From assembly GCF_004681975.1 (NCBI RefSeq), contig NZ_SMLK01000001.1:806001-870000 (forward strand): DNA of 64,000 bases. The letters run 5' to 3'. The stretch's first letter is position 1; the number at the start of each line of letters is the position of its first letter. Positions 15,828-26,599 of this stretch are shown piece by piece. The stretch is from Ramlibacter humi (GTDB taxonomy: Bacteria > Pseudomonadota > Gammaproteobacteria > Burkholderiales > Burkholderiaceae_C). The notes beneath the pieces are model-generated. The model was not told where the DNA came from. It made no database searches and saw only the letters and a list, made by a program, of their open reading frames with translations. The translations under genes were made by a program, and so were the position numbers.

Positions 15828-15928
15828 CCCTGCCGCTGCGGCAACATGCCGCAACAGGGCTGCCAACGCATTACACACAGCGCCGGGAAGCGTTTTCGAG
15901 AATGGTTCCGTCTTTCACGGACAGGACC

Positions 15929-16600
15929 ATGAATCGAAGAGAAGTGACCGCCTTGCTTGCAACATTTGCCCTTGCCGCGTGTGGCGGAGGCGGGTCGGAC
16001 ACGGGGGCTCTTGCCAGCGGCGGCACCACGGCACTGCGGCCGCCCGCGACGCCCAGCATCTCGCTATGGGGCGACTCCCTCATCCCGCCGCTCTCGGTGG
16101 CACTGCAGATGGACTTCCCCGACCGCCAGATCTTCAACGGCGGCGTGGCGGGCGATACCTCGAGCCAGGTGCTGCAGCGCTTCCAGGCCGACACCACGCA
16201 CCGGGACTGGATCACCGTGTTCTGGTTCGGCCACAACAACCTGAAGCAGGACGCTTCCAGCGCCGCGCAGGTGAAGGCCGACTTGGCCGCGATGGTGGCC
16301 GGGCTGGCGCCCGGCAACGACGACTTCGTCGTGCTCTCCATCCTCAACGACGCCACGCTGGCGCTGCGGGGAACCGCGCTGTACGACATCGAGATGGCAC
16401 TGAACGCGGACCTGCAGGCGCTCTATCCGGCCCAGTACCTCGACATCCGTTCGCTGCTGGTGGCACAGGGCGACGCGGCCGACCAGGCGAACGACGTGCC
16501 GGCGTCCATGTTCCGGGTGGACGAGATCCACCTCAACGGCGCCGGGTCGCAGTTCGCTGCCGACCGCATCAAGGCGCTGTTCAACTCGCGGGGCTGGTAG
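15929..16600 (+). CDS. SGNH/GDSL-type hydrolase lipoprotein
   Basis: About 223 aa. Signal peptide MNRREVTALLATFALAACGG with lipobox LAAC, so a lipid-anchored envelope protein. Hydrolase blocks are present: nucleophile Ser in LWGDSL, Gly in NGGVAGDTS, Asn in FGHNNL, and the Asp-His pair in DEIHLNGAG. Block I reads GDSL and block III is GHNN rather than GxND. Members cleave ester bonds of lipids, sugars or acyl-peptidoglycan; the substrate here is unknown. An in-frame ATG at 15902 would add nine residues; I prefer 15929, which gives a normal lipoprotein signal. Confidence 0.85.
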   Translation: MNRREVTALLATFALAACGGGGSDTGALASGGTTALRPPATPSISLWGDSLIPPLSVALQMDFPDRQIFNGGVAGDTSSQVLQRFQADTTHRDWITVFWFGHNNLKQDASSAAQVKADLAAMVAGLAPGNDDFVVLSILNDATLALRGTALYDIEMALNADLQALYPAQYLDIRSLLVAQGDAADQANDVPASMFRVDEIHLNGAGSQFAADRIKALFNSRGW

Positions 16601-16661
16601 GCGCGCGTCCCTCCATAATCCTGCGGCCGCGTCGCGTAGGGCCGCGGGAGAAGGACGCACG

Positions 16662-17135
16662 ATGACCGCTTACTGGCTGATGAAGTCCGAGCCGGACGAA
16701 GTTTCGGTGGACGACGCGCTGGCCGCGCCGAAGTCGACCGTGCCCTGGACCGGCGTGCGCAATTACCAGGCGCGCAACTTCATGCGGGACGGCATGCGCG
16801 TGGGCGACGGCGTGCTCTTCTACCACTCCAGCTGCGCCGAGCCGGGCATCGTCGGCATCGCGCGCGTGGCGTCGACGCCCTACCCCGACCCGACCCAGTT
16901 CGACAGGAAGTCTCCGTACTACGACGCCGCGGCCAAGCGTGAAGAGCCGCGCTGGATGCTGGTGGACGTGCAGGTCGTCGAGAAGACGCGCAACCTCACG
17001 CTGCCCGAGCTGCGCTCCACTCCCGAGCTGGCCGACATGCTGGTGCTGAAGAAAGGCAACCGGCTGTCGATCACGCCGGTGGAGCCGGCGCACTGGAAGA
17101 AGATCGTGCGCCTGCTTGGCGCCAAGGCGGCCTAG
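16662..17135 (+). CDS. EVE-domain protein (thymocyte nuclear protein 1-like)
   Basis: 157 aa, a single EVE/PUA-like domain over the full length: YWLMKSEPDEVSVDDAL at the N-terminus, PWTGVRNYQARNFMRDGM, then GDGVLFYHSSCAEPGIVGIA and PRWMLVDVQVVEK. EVE proteins bind modified bases in RNA or DNA. Cellular role in bacteria is mostly unknown; some are linked to modified-DNA recognition in defence. No restriction or toxin genes adjoin, so this looks like the housekeeping form widespread in betaproteobacteria. Convergent with the DUF1501 gene. Confidence 0.92.
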   Translation: MTAYWLMKSEPDEVSVDDALAAPKSTVPWTGVRNYQARNFMRDGMRVGDGVLFYHSSCAEPGIVGIARVASTPYPDPTQFDRKSPYYDAAAKREEPRWMLVDVQVVEKTRNLTLPELRSTPELADMLVLKKGNRLSITPVEPAHWKKIVRLLGAKAA

Positions 17136-17145
17136 GGCCGAGACG

Positions 17146-18300
17146 TCAGGCGCGCAGCAGGCGGGGCACCGGCTGCATCTGCGCCGCGCGCGGGAACAGC
17201 CGGCGCGCAACCCGTTCGCGGTCCAGTCCGAAAGACTCGGCGGCCAGCGAAGCCAGCAGCGCATCCAGGTCCATCGTGGGACGCAGGTCCCGGCCTTCCA
17301 GCAATGCGTTGGCGGCCAGCCCCGGCCAATCGGCGATGACGCGGCCGCCCTGCAGCGCACCGCCGGCCAGCAGCGCCACGGAGCCCGTGCCGTGGTCGGT
17401 GCCGCCCGTGCCGTTGGCCGCGGCGGTGCGGCCGAACTCGGTGGCCACGACCACAACTGTCTGCTGCCATGTGGTCCCCAGGCCTTCGTGCAACGCGCCC
17501 ACCAGGTTGTCCAGCCCCCGCAGCTGCGCGGTCAGACGCCCTGCTTGCGCACTGTGCGTGTCCCATCCGCCCGTTTCGATCATCGCCAGCCGCGGTCCGT
17601 CCGGCTGCGAGAGGAAGCTCGCCGCCAACTTGCCCAGCGCCGCCGGATCCTGGCGGTTGCCGCCATCGACCGCGCCGCCCGCCATGCCGCGCGCGTCCAT
17701 CGCCGCCGACCACAGCGCATGAAGCTGCGCATCGTTGGCGTACAGCTGCTGCACGCGCATGAGCAGGTCGTCGCTGGCCTGCGGCAGCGACGAAGGCGCA
17801 TAGGAGGCCACCTCGGCGCTGCCGCGCAGCGCCAGCGGCACCGTCGGCGCGAAGGCGATGGCCTCCTTGCTGGCGCGCGGCAGCAGGCCCACCAGGCGGT
17901 TCATCCAGCCGTCCTTCAGCTGGTAAGGCGCGGTGCCGCCGCTTTCCAGCACGTTCTGGCCGTCGAAGTGCGAGCGGTCGCGGTACGGCGATGCCACCGC
18001 GTGCACGAAGATCGCCTGCCCTTGCTGGTACAGCCGGCCGAACTCTGCCAACGAAGGATGCAACGCGAACGTCCCGTCGAGCTTTTGCGCCTGCGCCGTG
18101 TCGACCGCCAATGCGCCGCGCAGGGCGGCGTAAGCGGGATCGGCGTACGGCACCACCGTGTGCAGCCCATCGGCCGCGCCACGCTGCAGGATGAAGACGA
18201 AGCGCCGCTCGGTCGCGGCCTGCGCCAGTGCGAGCCGCGGGGACAGCAGCATCGTGCCGGCGGCACCCAGGAAGTGGCGGCGGTCCAGTGTCATGGTCAT
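17146..18300 (-). CDS. DUF1501 exported protein, Tat substrate
   Basis: 384 aa. The N-terminus holds a twin-arginine motif (DRRHFLGAAG) followed by a hydrophobic stretch and an ALA cleavage site. The body matches DUF1501: RRFVFILQRGAADGLHTVVPY, HPSLAEFGRLYQQGQAIFVHAV, and TEFGRTAAANGTGGTDHG near the C-terminus, a sulfatase/alkaline-phosphatase-like metal region. Biochemical role unknown. The ATG overlaps the stop of the upstream DUF1800 gene (ATGA); the second ATG at 18294, six bases after GGAG, is an equally good start. DUF1800-DUF1501 pairs recur widely, implying a joint exported system. Confidence 0.88.
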   Translation of the reverse strand: MTMTLDRRHFLGAAGTMLLSPRLALAQAATERRFVFILQRGAADGLHTVVPYADPAYAALRGALAVDTAQAQKLDGTFALHPSLAEFGRLYQQGQAIFVHAVASPYRDRSHFDGQNVLESGGTAPYQLKDGWMNRLVGLLPRASKEAIAFAPTVPLALRGSAEVASYAPSSLPQASDDLLMRVQQLYANDAQLHALWSAAMDARGMAGGAVDGGNRQDPAALGKLAASFLSQPDGPRLAMIETGGWDTHSAQAGRLTAQLRGLDNLVGALHEGLGTTWQQTVVVVATEFGRTAAANGTGGTDHGTGSVALLAGGALQGGRVIADWPGLAANALLEGRDLRPTMDLDALLASLAAESFGLDRERVARRLFPRAAQMQPVPRLLRA

Positions 18301-19670
18301 CTCCGCAGGAATTCCGGCGACACGAGCAGCAGTGCCAGCGCGCTGCCGGGGCTTTCCGCCCGCGCGATCTGGGTGGCCGTGGCTTCACCCAGCGTGCCGG
18401 GCAGCAGCCGCCGGGCCAGGTCGCGCGCATCCACCGCGTTTCCCGCCTGCGAGGCGATGCGCTGGGCCAGTTCCACACGGCGCACCAGCGCATCGGGCGC
18501 GGCCCACGAGGCCGCCACGTCGTCCCACCCGGCAGGCGAGCCGGGCCGCCACACCGGCTGGGCCAGTTGGTTGAACAGGGCGACGGCCTGCTGCGGCGCG
18601 ATGTCGCGCCGGCCCAGGCCGCGCAGCGCCGAGAGCGTCCAGTCCCAGGGTGACTTGAACTTGGACGGGACCGGCGCGGCCGCTTCGGGCGCAGTCACCA
18701 GCGCGCGGTAGACGCTAGGCAGGTCGCCGCCGGTTTGCAGGAACGTGTCCGACAGCCGCTGCACCAGGGCAGGCGCCGGATCGTCGGCGACGAAGTGGCG
18801 CGCAAGCTTGGCCGCGACATGCCGCGCCGTGGCCGGCGAAGCGGCCAGATCGCGCAGCACGGCCAGCGCCTGCTCCTCGCCGCCTTCCGGGTAGCGCCGG
18901 CCCAGCAGCGTGCGCGTGCCGGGCTCGTGGACCATGGGGCGGAACACGAAGCCTTCCGGCGACGCCGCACCCGGCGGTGTATCGAGCCCCGCCACGCTCC
19001 AGCCCGTGAGCGCACGCGCGAATTCCGTGACGTCGGCCTGCGTGTAGCCGCTGCGCACGCCGAGCGTGTGCAGCTCCAGGACTTCGCGCGCGAGGTTCTC
19101 GTTCAGCCCGCGCCGGCGCGTTTCGTCGCGCTGCGCCAGGCGCCGGCCCGCGGGGCTGTCCGGGCCGATGGAAGCCGCCTGGTCCAGGTACAGCAGCATC
19201 GCCGGATGGCGCACGGCCGCGAGCAGCAGGTCGTGGAAGCGGCCAAGCACGTGCGGCCGGATGGCGTCGGCTTCGTACGCGCCGGCGAGGCCGACGACCG
19301 GAAGCTTGTCGATGGAGACCGCGAAGTGGTTGGACCAGAAGTGCACCAGGCGCTCGGCGAACGGCGTGTTCGACTGCAGCGCCGCGGAAGTGCGTGCGCC
19401 GACCGCGGCCACGTACGCTTCGCGCGAGCCACGCCGGTAAACCTGTTGCGCGGCAACGCGGGCCGTCTCGTCCGCGGCCTGGCGCACCTCCCGCCGCTCC
19501 GCCAGGTACTGCGCCAATGCGGCACCGCTGGCGGGTTGCGAAGCCAAGGCCGGCGGGCGCGTCTCGAATCGATCCAGCTGCTGCAGCAGCCAGCGCTGCG
19601 CATCGGGCGGCACGGGCTCGTCCGGGCGAGCCCCGAGGCCGAAGCGATTGAGCGCGGTGGCGGAAAGCAT
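18297..19670 (-). CDS. DUF1800 protein
   Basis: 457 aa. Family landmarks include LNRFGLGARPDEP at the start, ERLVHFWSNHFAVS, NENLAREVLELHTLGV, and a C-terminal SPEFLRR. No convincing signal peptide is seen with the start at 19670. DUF1800 proteins are paired with DUF1501 proteins in many genera; function not established. It lies directly upstream of, and overlapping, the DUF1501 gene, and is separated from clpA by the clpA terminator, so these two genes form their own transcription unit. Confidence 0.88.
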   Translation of the reverse strand: MLSATALNRFGLGARPDEPVPPDAQRWLLQQLDRFETRPPALASQPASGAALAQYLAERREVRQAADETARVAAQQVYRRGSREAYVAAVGARTSAALQSNTPFAERLVHFWSNHFAVSIDKLPVVGLAGAYEADAIRPHVLGRFHDLLLAAVRHPAMLLYLDQAASIGPDSPAGRRLAQRDETRRRGLNENLAREVLELHTLGVRSGYTQADVTEFARALTGWSVAGLDTPPGAASPEGFVFRPMVHEPGTRTLLGRRYPEGGEEQALAVLRDLAASPATARHVAAKLARHFVADDPAPALVQRLSDTFLQTGGDLPSVYRALVTAPEAAAPVPSKFKSPWDWTLSALRGLGRRDIAPQQAVALFNQLAQPVWRPGSPAGWDDVAASWAAPDALVRRVELAQRIASQAGNAVDARDLARRLLPGTLGEATATQIARAESPGSALALLLVSPEFLRR

Positions 19671-19730
19671 GGTGCAGGCATTTCAACGCGGCAGCCCCGG
19701 CCCAGGATGTCCGCCTTGTATCGGCCGTGC

Positions 19731-19757
19731 AAAAAAAGCCGCCCAGAGGCGGCTTTT
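19731..19757 (-). terminator. Terminator of clpA
   Basis: Stem GCCGCC / GGCGGC with four-base loop, flanked by seven A on the plus strand, giving a T tract on the minus strand 20 bases past the clpA stop. Confidence 0.88.
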
Positions 19758-19776
19758 CGGACAGGCGGCAGGCGCC

Positions 19777-22092
<2,316 letters not shown>

Positions 22093-22156
22093 GAAATTTC
22101 CTTCTGCCTAGATTCGCTTCGATTCGATCACTACAAGCTACTTCTTCGACCCGCTT

Positions 22157-22522
22157 TCACTCGACGGGTTCACACATGCACTGCAGCGGGTGCCCCGCCT
22201 GCCGGGCAGCCTCCTGTACCTGCTCGACTTTGGTCGCCGCCACGTCCTTGGAATAGACCCCGCAGATGCCTTTGCCGTCCAGGTGGATCTTCAGCATGAT
22301 CTGCGTGGCGGTCTCCCGGTCCTTGTTGAAGAACTCCTGGATCACCACCACCACGAACTCCATCGGGGTGTAGTCGTCGTTGAGCATGACGACCTGGTAC
22401 ATCTGCGGCGGCTTGGTTTTTTCGGTCCGCCGCTCCAGCACCACGGAGCCGCCGTCGTCCTCCACCACCGGCTGCGTCTTGGGAGGCGCGGCCGGAGAAG
22501 GCGCGGGGGGTTTGCTAGCCAT
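22157..22522 (-). CDS. clpS: ATP-dependent Clp protease adaptor ClpS
   Basis: About 121 aa. A flexible Pro-rich N-terminus ([13 protein letters not shown]) precedes the ClpS core: [17 protein letters not shown] (N-degron pocket), [20 protein letters not shown] and a C-terminal [10 protein letters not shown]. It binds ClpA and presents proteins with N-terminal Leu, Phe, Tyr or Trp. I chose the ATG at 22522 by family N-terminus; an ATG three codons earlier (22531) is also possible and neither has a strong ribosome site. Divergent from the cold-shock gene. Confidence 0.93.
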   Translation of the reverse strand: MASKPPAPSPAAPPKTQPVVEDDGGSVVLERRTEKTKPPQMYQVVMLNDDYTPMEFVVVVIQEFFNKDRETATQIMLKIHLDGKGICGVYSKDVAATKVEQVQEAARQAGHPLQCMCEPVE

Positions 22523-22734
22523 GAATTTCATTCTATCGAGCAGGCTTTCGCACTGCATCGCAAAAGTGAAATGGTGACGCGAGCGCCACATTCAAGCGCT
22601 GCCTGCATGCACCGGCGATGGCGCCCGGTGCCCGCGCCGGGGAAACAACGCGCCGCTTCATTGTCCCAGCGGCGGCGCACTATCCGCCCCCAGCACTTCT
22701 TGCGGAGCCATCAAAACTTTAGTATGTGAAAATG

Positions 22735-22763
22735 TTGACAGCGTGAAGCTCCTCCGTGACACT
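22735..22763 (+). promoter_or_regulatory. Candidate sigma-70 promoter of the cold-shock gene
   Basis: A perfect TTGACA at 22735-22740 in an AT-rich patch, then a 17-base spacer and a weak GACACT. The leader would be about 40 bases and contain a purine-rich GGAAGG ribosome site before the ATG. The weak -10 makes this tentative. Confidence 0.4.
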
Positions 22764-22809
22764 CGCGCGGACGTTTCGAGGGAACAAAACAAGATAGGAA
22801 GGGCGCGAC

Positions 22810-23127
22810 ATGGCCACCGGTACTGTGAAATGGTTCAACGACGCGAAAGGCTTCGGCTTCATCGAGCCCGACGGCGGCGGTGCCGACGTGTTCGCGCATT
22901 TTTCCGCCATCGCGATGGAAGGCTTCAAGACGCTGAAGCAGGGCTCGCGCGTCACTTTCGAGGTCACGCAAGGCCCCAAGGGCCAGCTGGCGCAGAACAT
23001 CCAAGCGGACAGCGTGCAGCCCATCCAGACGCAGCCGCGCCAGGAAGAGCGCCCGCCGCGCCAGTCCAAGGTGCGTGCGCCGCAGTTCCACGCGTCTTCG
23101 CAGCGCCCCGACCTGCCCGCCGAATAA
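22810..23127 (+). CDS. Cold-shock-domain protein with C-terminal extension
   Basis: 105 aa. Residues 1-67 are a CspA-type OB fold with both RNA-binding motifs (KGFGFI and VFAHF; classic VFVHF is altered to VFAHF). Residues 68-105 form a Gln/Pro/Arg-rich tail ([19 protein letters not shown]) absent from ordinary 67-70 aa Csp proteins. Csp proteins melt RNA structure as chaperones or antiterminators. Single gene, divergent from clpS and ended by a bidirectional terminator shared with icd. Confidence 0.93.
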   Translation: MATGTVKWFNDAKGFGFIEPDGGGADVFAHFSAIAMEGFKTLKQGSRVTFEVTQGPKGQLAQNIQADSVQPIQTQPRQEERPPRQSKVRAPQFHASSQRPDLPAE

Positions 23128-23148
23128 GTCGGGCCGGTCCGGCAAAAG

Positions 23149-23174
23149 AAAAGCCGCCCGCGGGCGGCTTTTTC
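23149..23174. terminator. Bidirectional terminator between csp and icd
   Basis: Ten-bp stem AAGCCGCCCG / CGGGCGGCTT with T residues on the plus side and an A-rich run on the other, serving both convergent genes. Confidence 0.88.
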
Positions 23175-23209
23175 ATGGCCGGCACGCGGGCAGCGGGCCC
23201 GCGCGGCGA

Positions 23210-24463
<1,254 letters not shown>

Positions 24464-24559
24464 GGAGGAAGTGGGGTCTGCGGGGGAAAGGAATGCGTGC
24501 GCCGCCCGAGCGGCGAACGCCGGATTCTAGCCCCGGCGGCGCGCCGGTTCGCGCGGCCG

Positions 24560-24587
24560 TGTCAACCGACGGATGGGCTGCCGCGTT
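24560..24587 (+). promoter_or_regulatory. Candidate ECF-sigma promoter, copy A
   Basis: TGTCAACCG at 24560-24568, a 15-base spacer, then CGTT at 24584-24587. The same two boxes with the same spacing precede the next paralogue (25040-25067), and the following CGG..AGA and CTTCC stretches are also similar. An AACC-type -35 and CGTT-type -10 are usual for group 4 sigma factors. The leader would be about 60 nt. Confidence 0.6.
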
Positions 24588-24650
24588 GGCGGAAGACTTC
24601 CCGGGGACGGGAGGTGATTTTCGAAAACCAATCCTCAGAGGACCATTGAA

Positions 24651-24944
24651 ATGAACAAGCTGCTCGCCGCCCTCGTGGCCGCCCTCTTCGCCACCGCTTC
24701 CTTCGCCCAGGCCGCCGCCCCGGCCGCCTCCGCTTCCGCCCCCAAGGCCGAAGCCAAGGCCGCCTCCGCGTCCGCCCCCAAGGCCGAAGCGAAGAAGGAA
24801 GAGAAGGCCGCGAAGGCCGAAGCCAAGGCCGAAAAGAAGGAAGCCAAGGCCGACGCCAAGGCGGAGAAGAAGGTCGCCAAGGCCGAGAAGAAGCACGCCA
24901 AGGCTGAAGCCAAGGCCGAGAAGAAGGAAGAAGCCAAGAAGTAA
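24651..24944 (+). CDS. Small exported Ala/Lys/Glu-rich repeat protein (paralogue A)
   Basis: 97 aa. Signal peptide MNKLLAALVAALFATASFAQA, then a low-complexity body of KAEAKAEKKEAKAD-like repeats that is about half Ala plus Lys, with repeated SASAPKAEAK near its start. Composition recalls the acid-shock protein Asr and other periplasmic buffering or nucleic-acid-binding peptides; no homology is claimed. Ribosome site AGAGGA upstream. It has its own terminator, and the downstream gene at 25140 is a shorter paralogue with the same signal peptide start and matching promoter-like boxes. Probably stress-induced, by inference. Confidence 0.82.
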   Translation: MNKLLAALVAALFATASFAQAAAPAASASAPKAEAKAASASAPKAEAKKEEKAAKAEAKAEKKEAKADAKAEKKVAKAEKKHAKAEAKAEKKEEAKK

Positions 24945-24966
24945 TCCACTTCTGGCCCAAGCCTGG

Positions 24967-24991
24967 AAGCCCGCCTCGTGCGGGCTTTTTC
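24967..24991 (+). terminator. Terminator of the first Ala/Lys-rich gene
   Basis: Stem AAGCCCGC / GCGGGCTT, loop CTCGT, followed by five T. Confidence 0.88.
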
Positions 24992-25039
24992 ATTTCTCCC
25001 GCCGCCTGCGCACTCCTGGCTTTTTTTCGGTGCCGCTCC

Positions 25040-25067
25040 TGTCAACCGCCGAGTTGAGGACTCCGTT
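25040..25067 (+). promoter_or_regulatory. Candidate ECF-sigma promoter, copy B
   Basis: TGTCAACCG at 25040-25048, a 15-base spacer of unrelated sequence, and CGTT at 25064-25067, matching copy A in boxes and spacing. A terminator separates the genes, so this is an independent promoter. Confidence 0.6.
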
Positions 25068-25139
25068 ACGGGAGAGCCTTCCGGGTGGTCCGGAGGATGC
25101 ACCGGAAAGTCAAACTCCGTTTTTCAGAGGATCTGAACC

Positions 25140-25358
25140 ATGACCAAGCTGCTCGCCGCCCTGATCGCCTCGGCCTTCGCCGTGTCCACCGCCTTCGCCG
25201 CCTCGCACGCCGGCGCCCCGATGGCCGGTGCTTCCGCGCCCAAGGCCGAAGCCGCCGCCGAGAAGAAGGCCGACAAGCCGGTCGCCAAGGGCGAGAAGAA
25301 GGCTTCCAAGAAGAAGGCCTCCAAGAAGAAGGCTGCCGCCGAAGACAAGAAGGCCTGA
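25140..25358 (+). CDS. Small exported Ala/Lys-rich protein (paralogue B)
   Basis: 72 aa. Signal peptide MTKLLAALIASAFAVSTAFA, then GASAPKAEAAAEKKADKP and a strongly basic C-terminus of KKASKKKASKKKA type. First codons and ribosome site (CAGAGGA) match paralogue A, so the two arose by duplication; the body is shorter and more basic, without the KAEAKAEKK expansion. Role unknown; histone-like or acid/metal-buffering functions are guesses. Own promoter candidate upstream and own terminator downstream. Confidence 0.8.
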   Translation: MTKLLAALIASAFAVSTAFAASHAGAPMAGASAPKAEAAAEKKADKPVAKGEKKASKKKASKKKAAAEDKKA

Positions 25359-25380
25359 TCAGGCTCTCGCGTTTTCCGCG

Positions 25381-25410
25381 AAATGCCCGCCTCGGCGGGC
25401 ATTTTCTTTT
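25381..25410 (+). terminator. Terminator of the second Ala/Lys-rich gene
   Basis: Stem AATGCCCGCC / GGCGGGCATT followed by TTTCTTTTT. Confidence 0.87.
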
Positions 25411-25454
25411 TCAGGTCAGGCAGCCGCATTGCTCCAAGCCGCACAATCCGCCCG

Positions 25455-25898
25455 ATGAAAGCCGTCCTCCCCCTCCTGCTGGCCGCGTTGGCCTTTACCG
25501 CGTCGACCCAAGCCCAAGACCAGCCCCAGAGCGGCCTGCCGCGCGTGAAGCTTTCAGCCGGCATGCACCAGATCGACGCGCAGGTCGCGCTGACCCCCGA
25601 CCAGCGCGCCACCGGCCTGATGTTCCGAGAGCAGATGCCCCAGCACGAAGGCATGCTGTTCGTCTTCGAGCAGCCCTCGCAGCAATGCTTCTGGATGAAG
25701 AACACCCTGCTGCCGCTCTCGGCCGCCTTCATCGCCGACGACGGCACCGTGGTGAACATCGCCGACATGAAGCCGAAGACGCTGGATGCCCATTGCTCCG
25801 AGAAGCCCGTGCGCTACGTGCTGGAGATGAACCAGGGCTGGTTCGCCCACCGCGGGATCAAGGCGGGCACGAAGCTCTCCGGCAGCCCGTTCAAGTAA
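25455..25898 (+). CDS. DUF192 exported protein
   Basis: 147 aa. Signal peptide MKAVLPLLLAALAFTAST with cleavage near AQA, then one DUF192 domain: VALTPDQRATGLMFREQMP, FVFEQPSQQCFWMKNTLLPL and YVLEMNQGWFAHRGIKAG. DUF192 proteins are small periplasmic or secreted beta proteins of unknown biochemistry. The WMKNT motif is intact. It follows the second Ala/Lys-rich gene after a terminator; no promoter was recognised in the short gap. Convergent with sodB across a shared terminator. Confidence 0.9.
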   Translation: MKAVLPLLLAALAFTASTQAQDQPQSGLPRVKLSAGMHQIDAQVALTPDQRATGLMFREQMPQHEGMLFVFEQPSQQCFWMKNTLLPLSAAFIADDGTVVNIADMKPKTLDAHCSEKPVRYVLEMNQGWFAHRGIKAGTKLSGSPFK

Positions 25899-25911
25899 CG
25901 GGCTGCCAATG

Positions 25912-25941
25912 AAAAAAGGCCCGCGGATGCGGGCCCCTTTT
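25912..25941. terminator. Bidirectional terminator between DUF192 gene and sodB
   Basis: Stem GGCCCGC / GCGGGCC with GGAT loop; six A on the left give a T tract for sodB, CCTTTTC on the right serves the plus strand. Confidence 0.87.
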
Positions 25942-25962
25942 CATCGGCGCGGAGCGTCCGCT

Positions 25963-26544
25963 TCAACCGAAGTTCTTCGCCGCGAAGTCCCAGTTCGCCA
26001 GCTTGTCGAGGAAGGTCTCGACGAACTTCGGGCGCAGGTTGCGGTAGTCGATGTAGTAGGCGTGTTCCCAGACGTCCACCGTCAGCAGCGCCTTGTCGGG
26101 CGTGGTCAGCGGCGTGCCGGCGGCACCCGTGTTGACGATGTCCACGCTGCCATCGGGCTTCTTCACCAGCCAGGTCCAGCCGGAACCGAAGTTGCCGACG
26201 GCCGACTTCACGAACGCCTCGCGGAAAGCCGGGTAGCTGCCCCACTTCTTGTTGATCGCATCGGCCAGCGCGCCGGTGGGCTCGCCGCCGCCGTTGGGCT
26301 TCATGCAGTTCCAGAAGAACGTGTGGTTCCAGACCTGTGCGGAGTTGTTGTAGATGCCGCCGGAGGACTTCTTGATGATCTCCTCGAGCGTCATGCTCTC
26401 GAACTCGGTGCCCTTCTGCAGGTTGTTCAGGTTCACCACATAGGCGTTGTGGTGCTTGCCATGGTGATACTCCAGCGTCTCCTTGGAGTAGTGCGGCGCC
26501 AGCGAATCGATCGGATACGGGAGCGGAGGCAGGGTGTGTTCCAT
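25963..26544 (-). CDS. sodB: Iron superoxide dismutase
   Basis: 193 aa. Start at the ATG at 26544 with GAGGA six bases upstream. All four metal ligands are visible in context: the His in [12 protein letters not shown], the His in [11 protein letters not shown], and Asp and His in [13 protein letters not shown]. The stretch [13 protein letters not shown] and the Gln-type arrangement fit Fe-SOD rather than Mn-SOD. Converts superoxide to oxygen and peroxide in the cytoplasm. Upstream in-frame TPTPTPT codons are excluded because the ribosome site fits the later ATG. Confidence 0.95.
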   Translation of the reverse strand: MEHTLPPLPYPIDSLAPHYSKETLEYHHGKHHNAYVVNLNNLQKGTEFESMTLEEIIKKSSGGIYNNSAQVWNHTFFWNCMKPNGGGEPTGALADAINKKWGSYPAFREAFVKSAVGNFGSGWTWLVKKPDGSVDIVNTGAAGTPLTTPDKALLTVDVWEHAYYIDYRNLRPKFVETFLDKLANWDFAAKNFG

Positions 26545-26599
26545 GACGGGTCCTCGAGTTGGTGTTGGAGTCGGAGTCAAGAGCCGCCGATTCTAGGCA

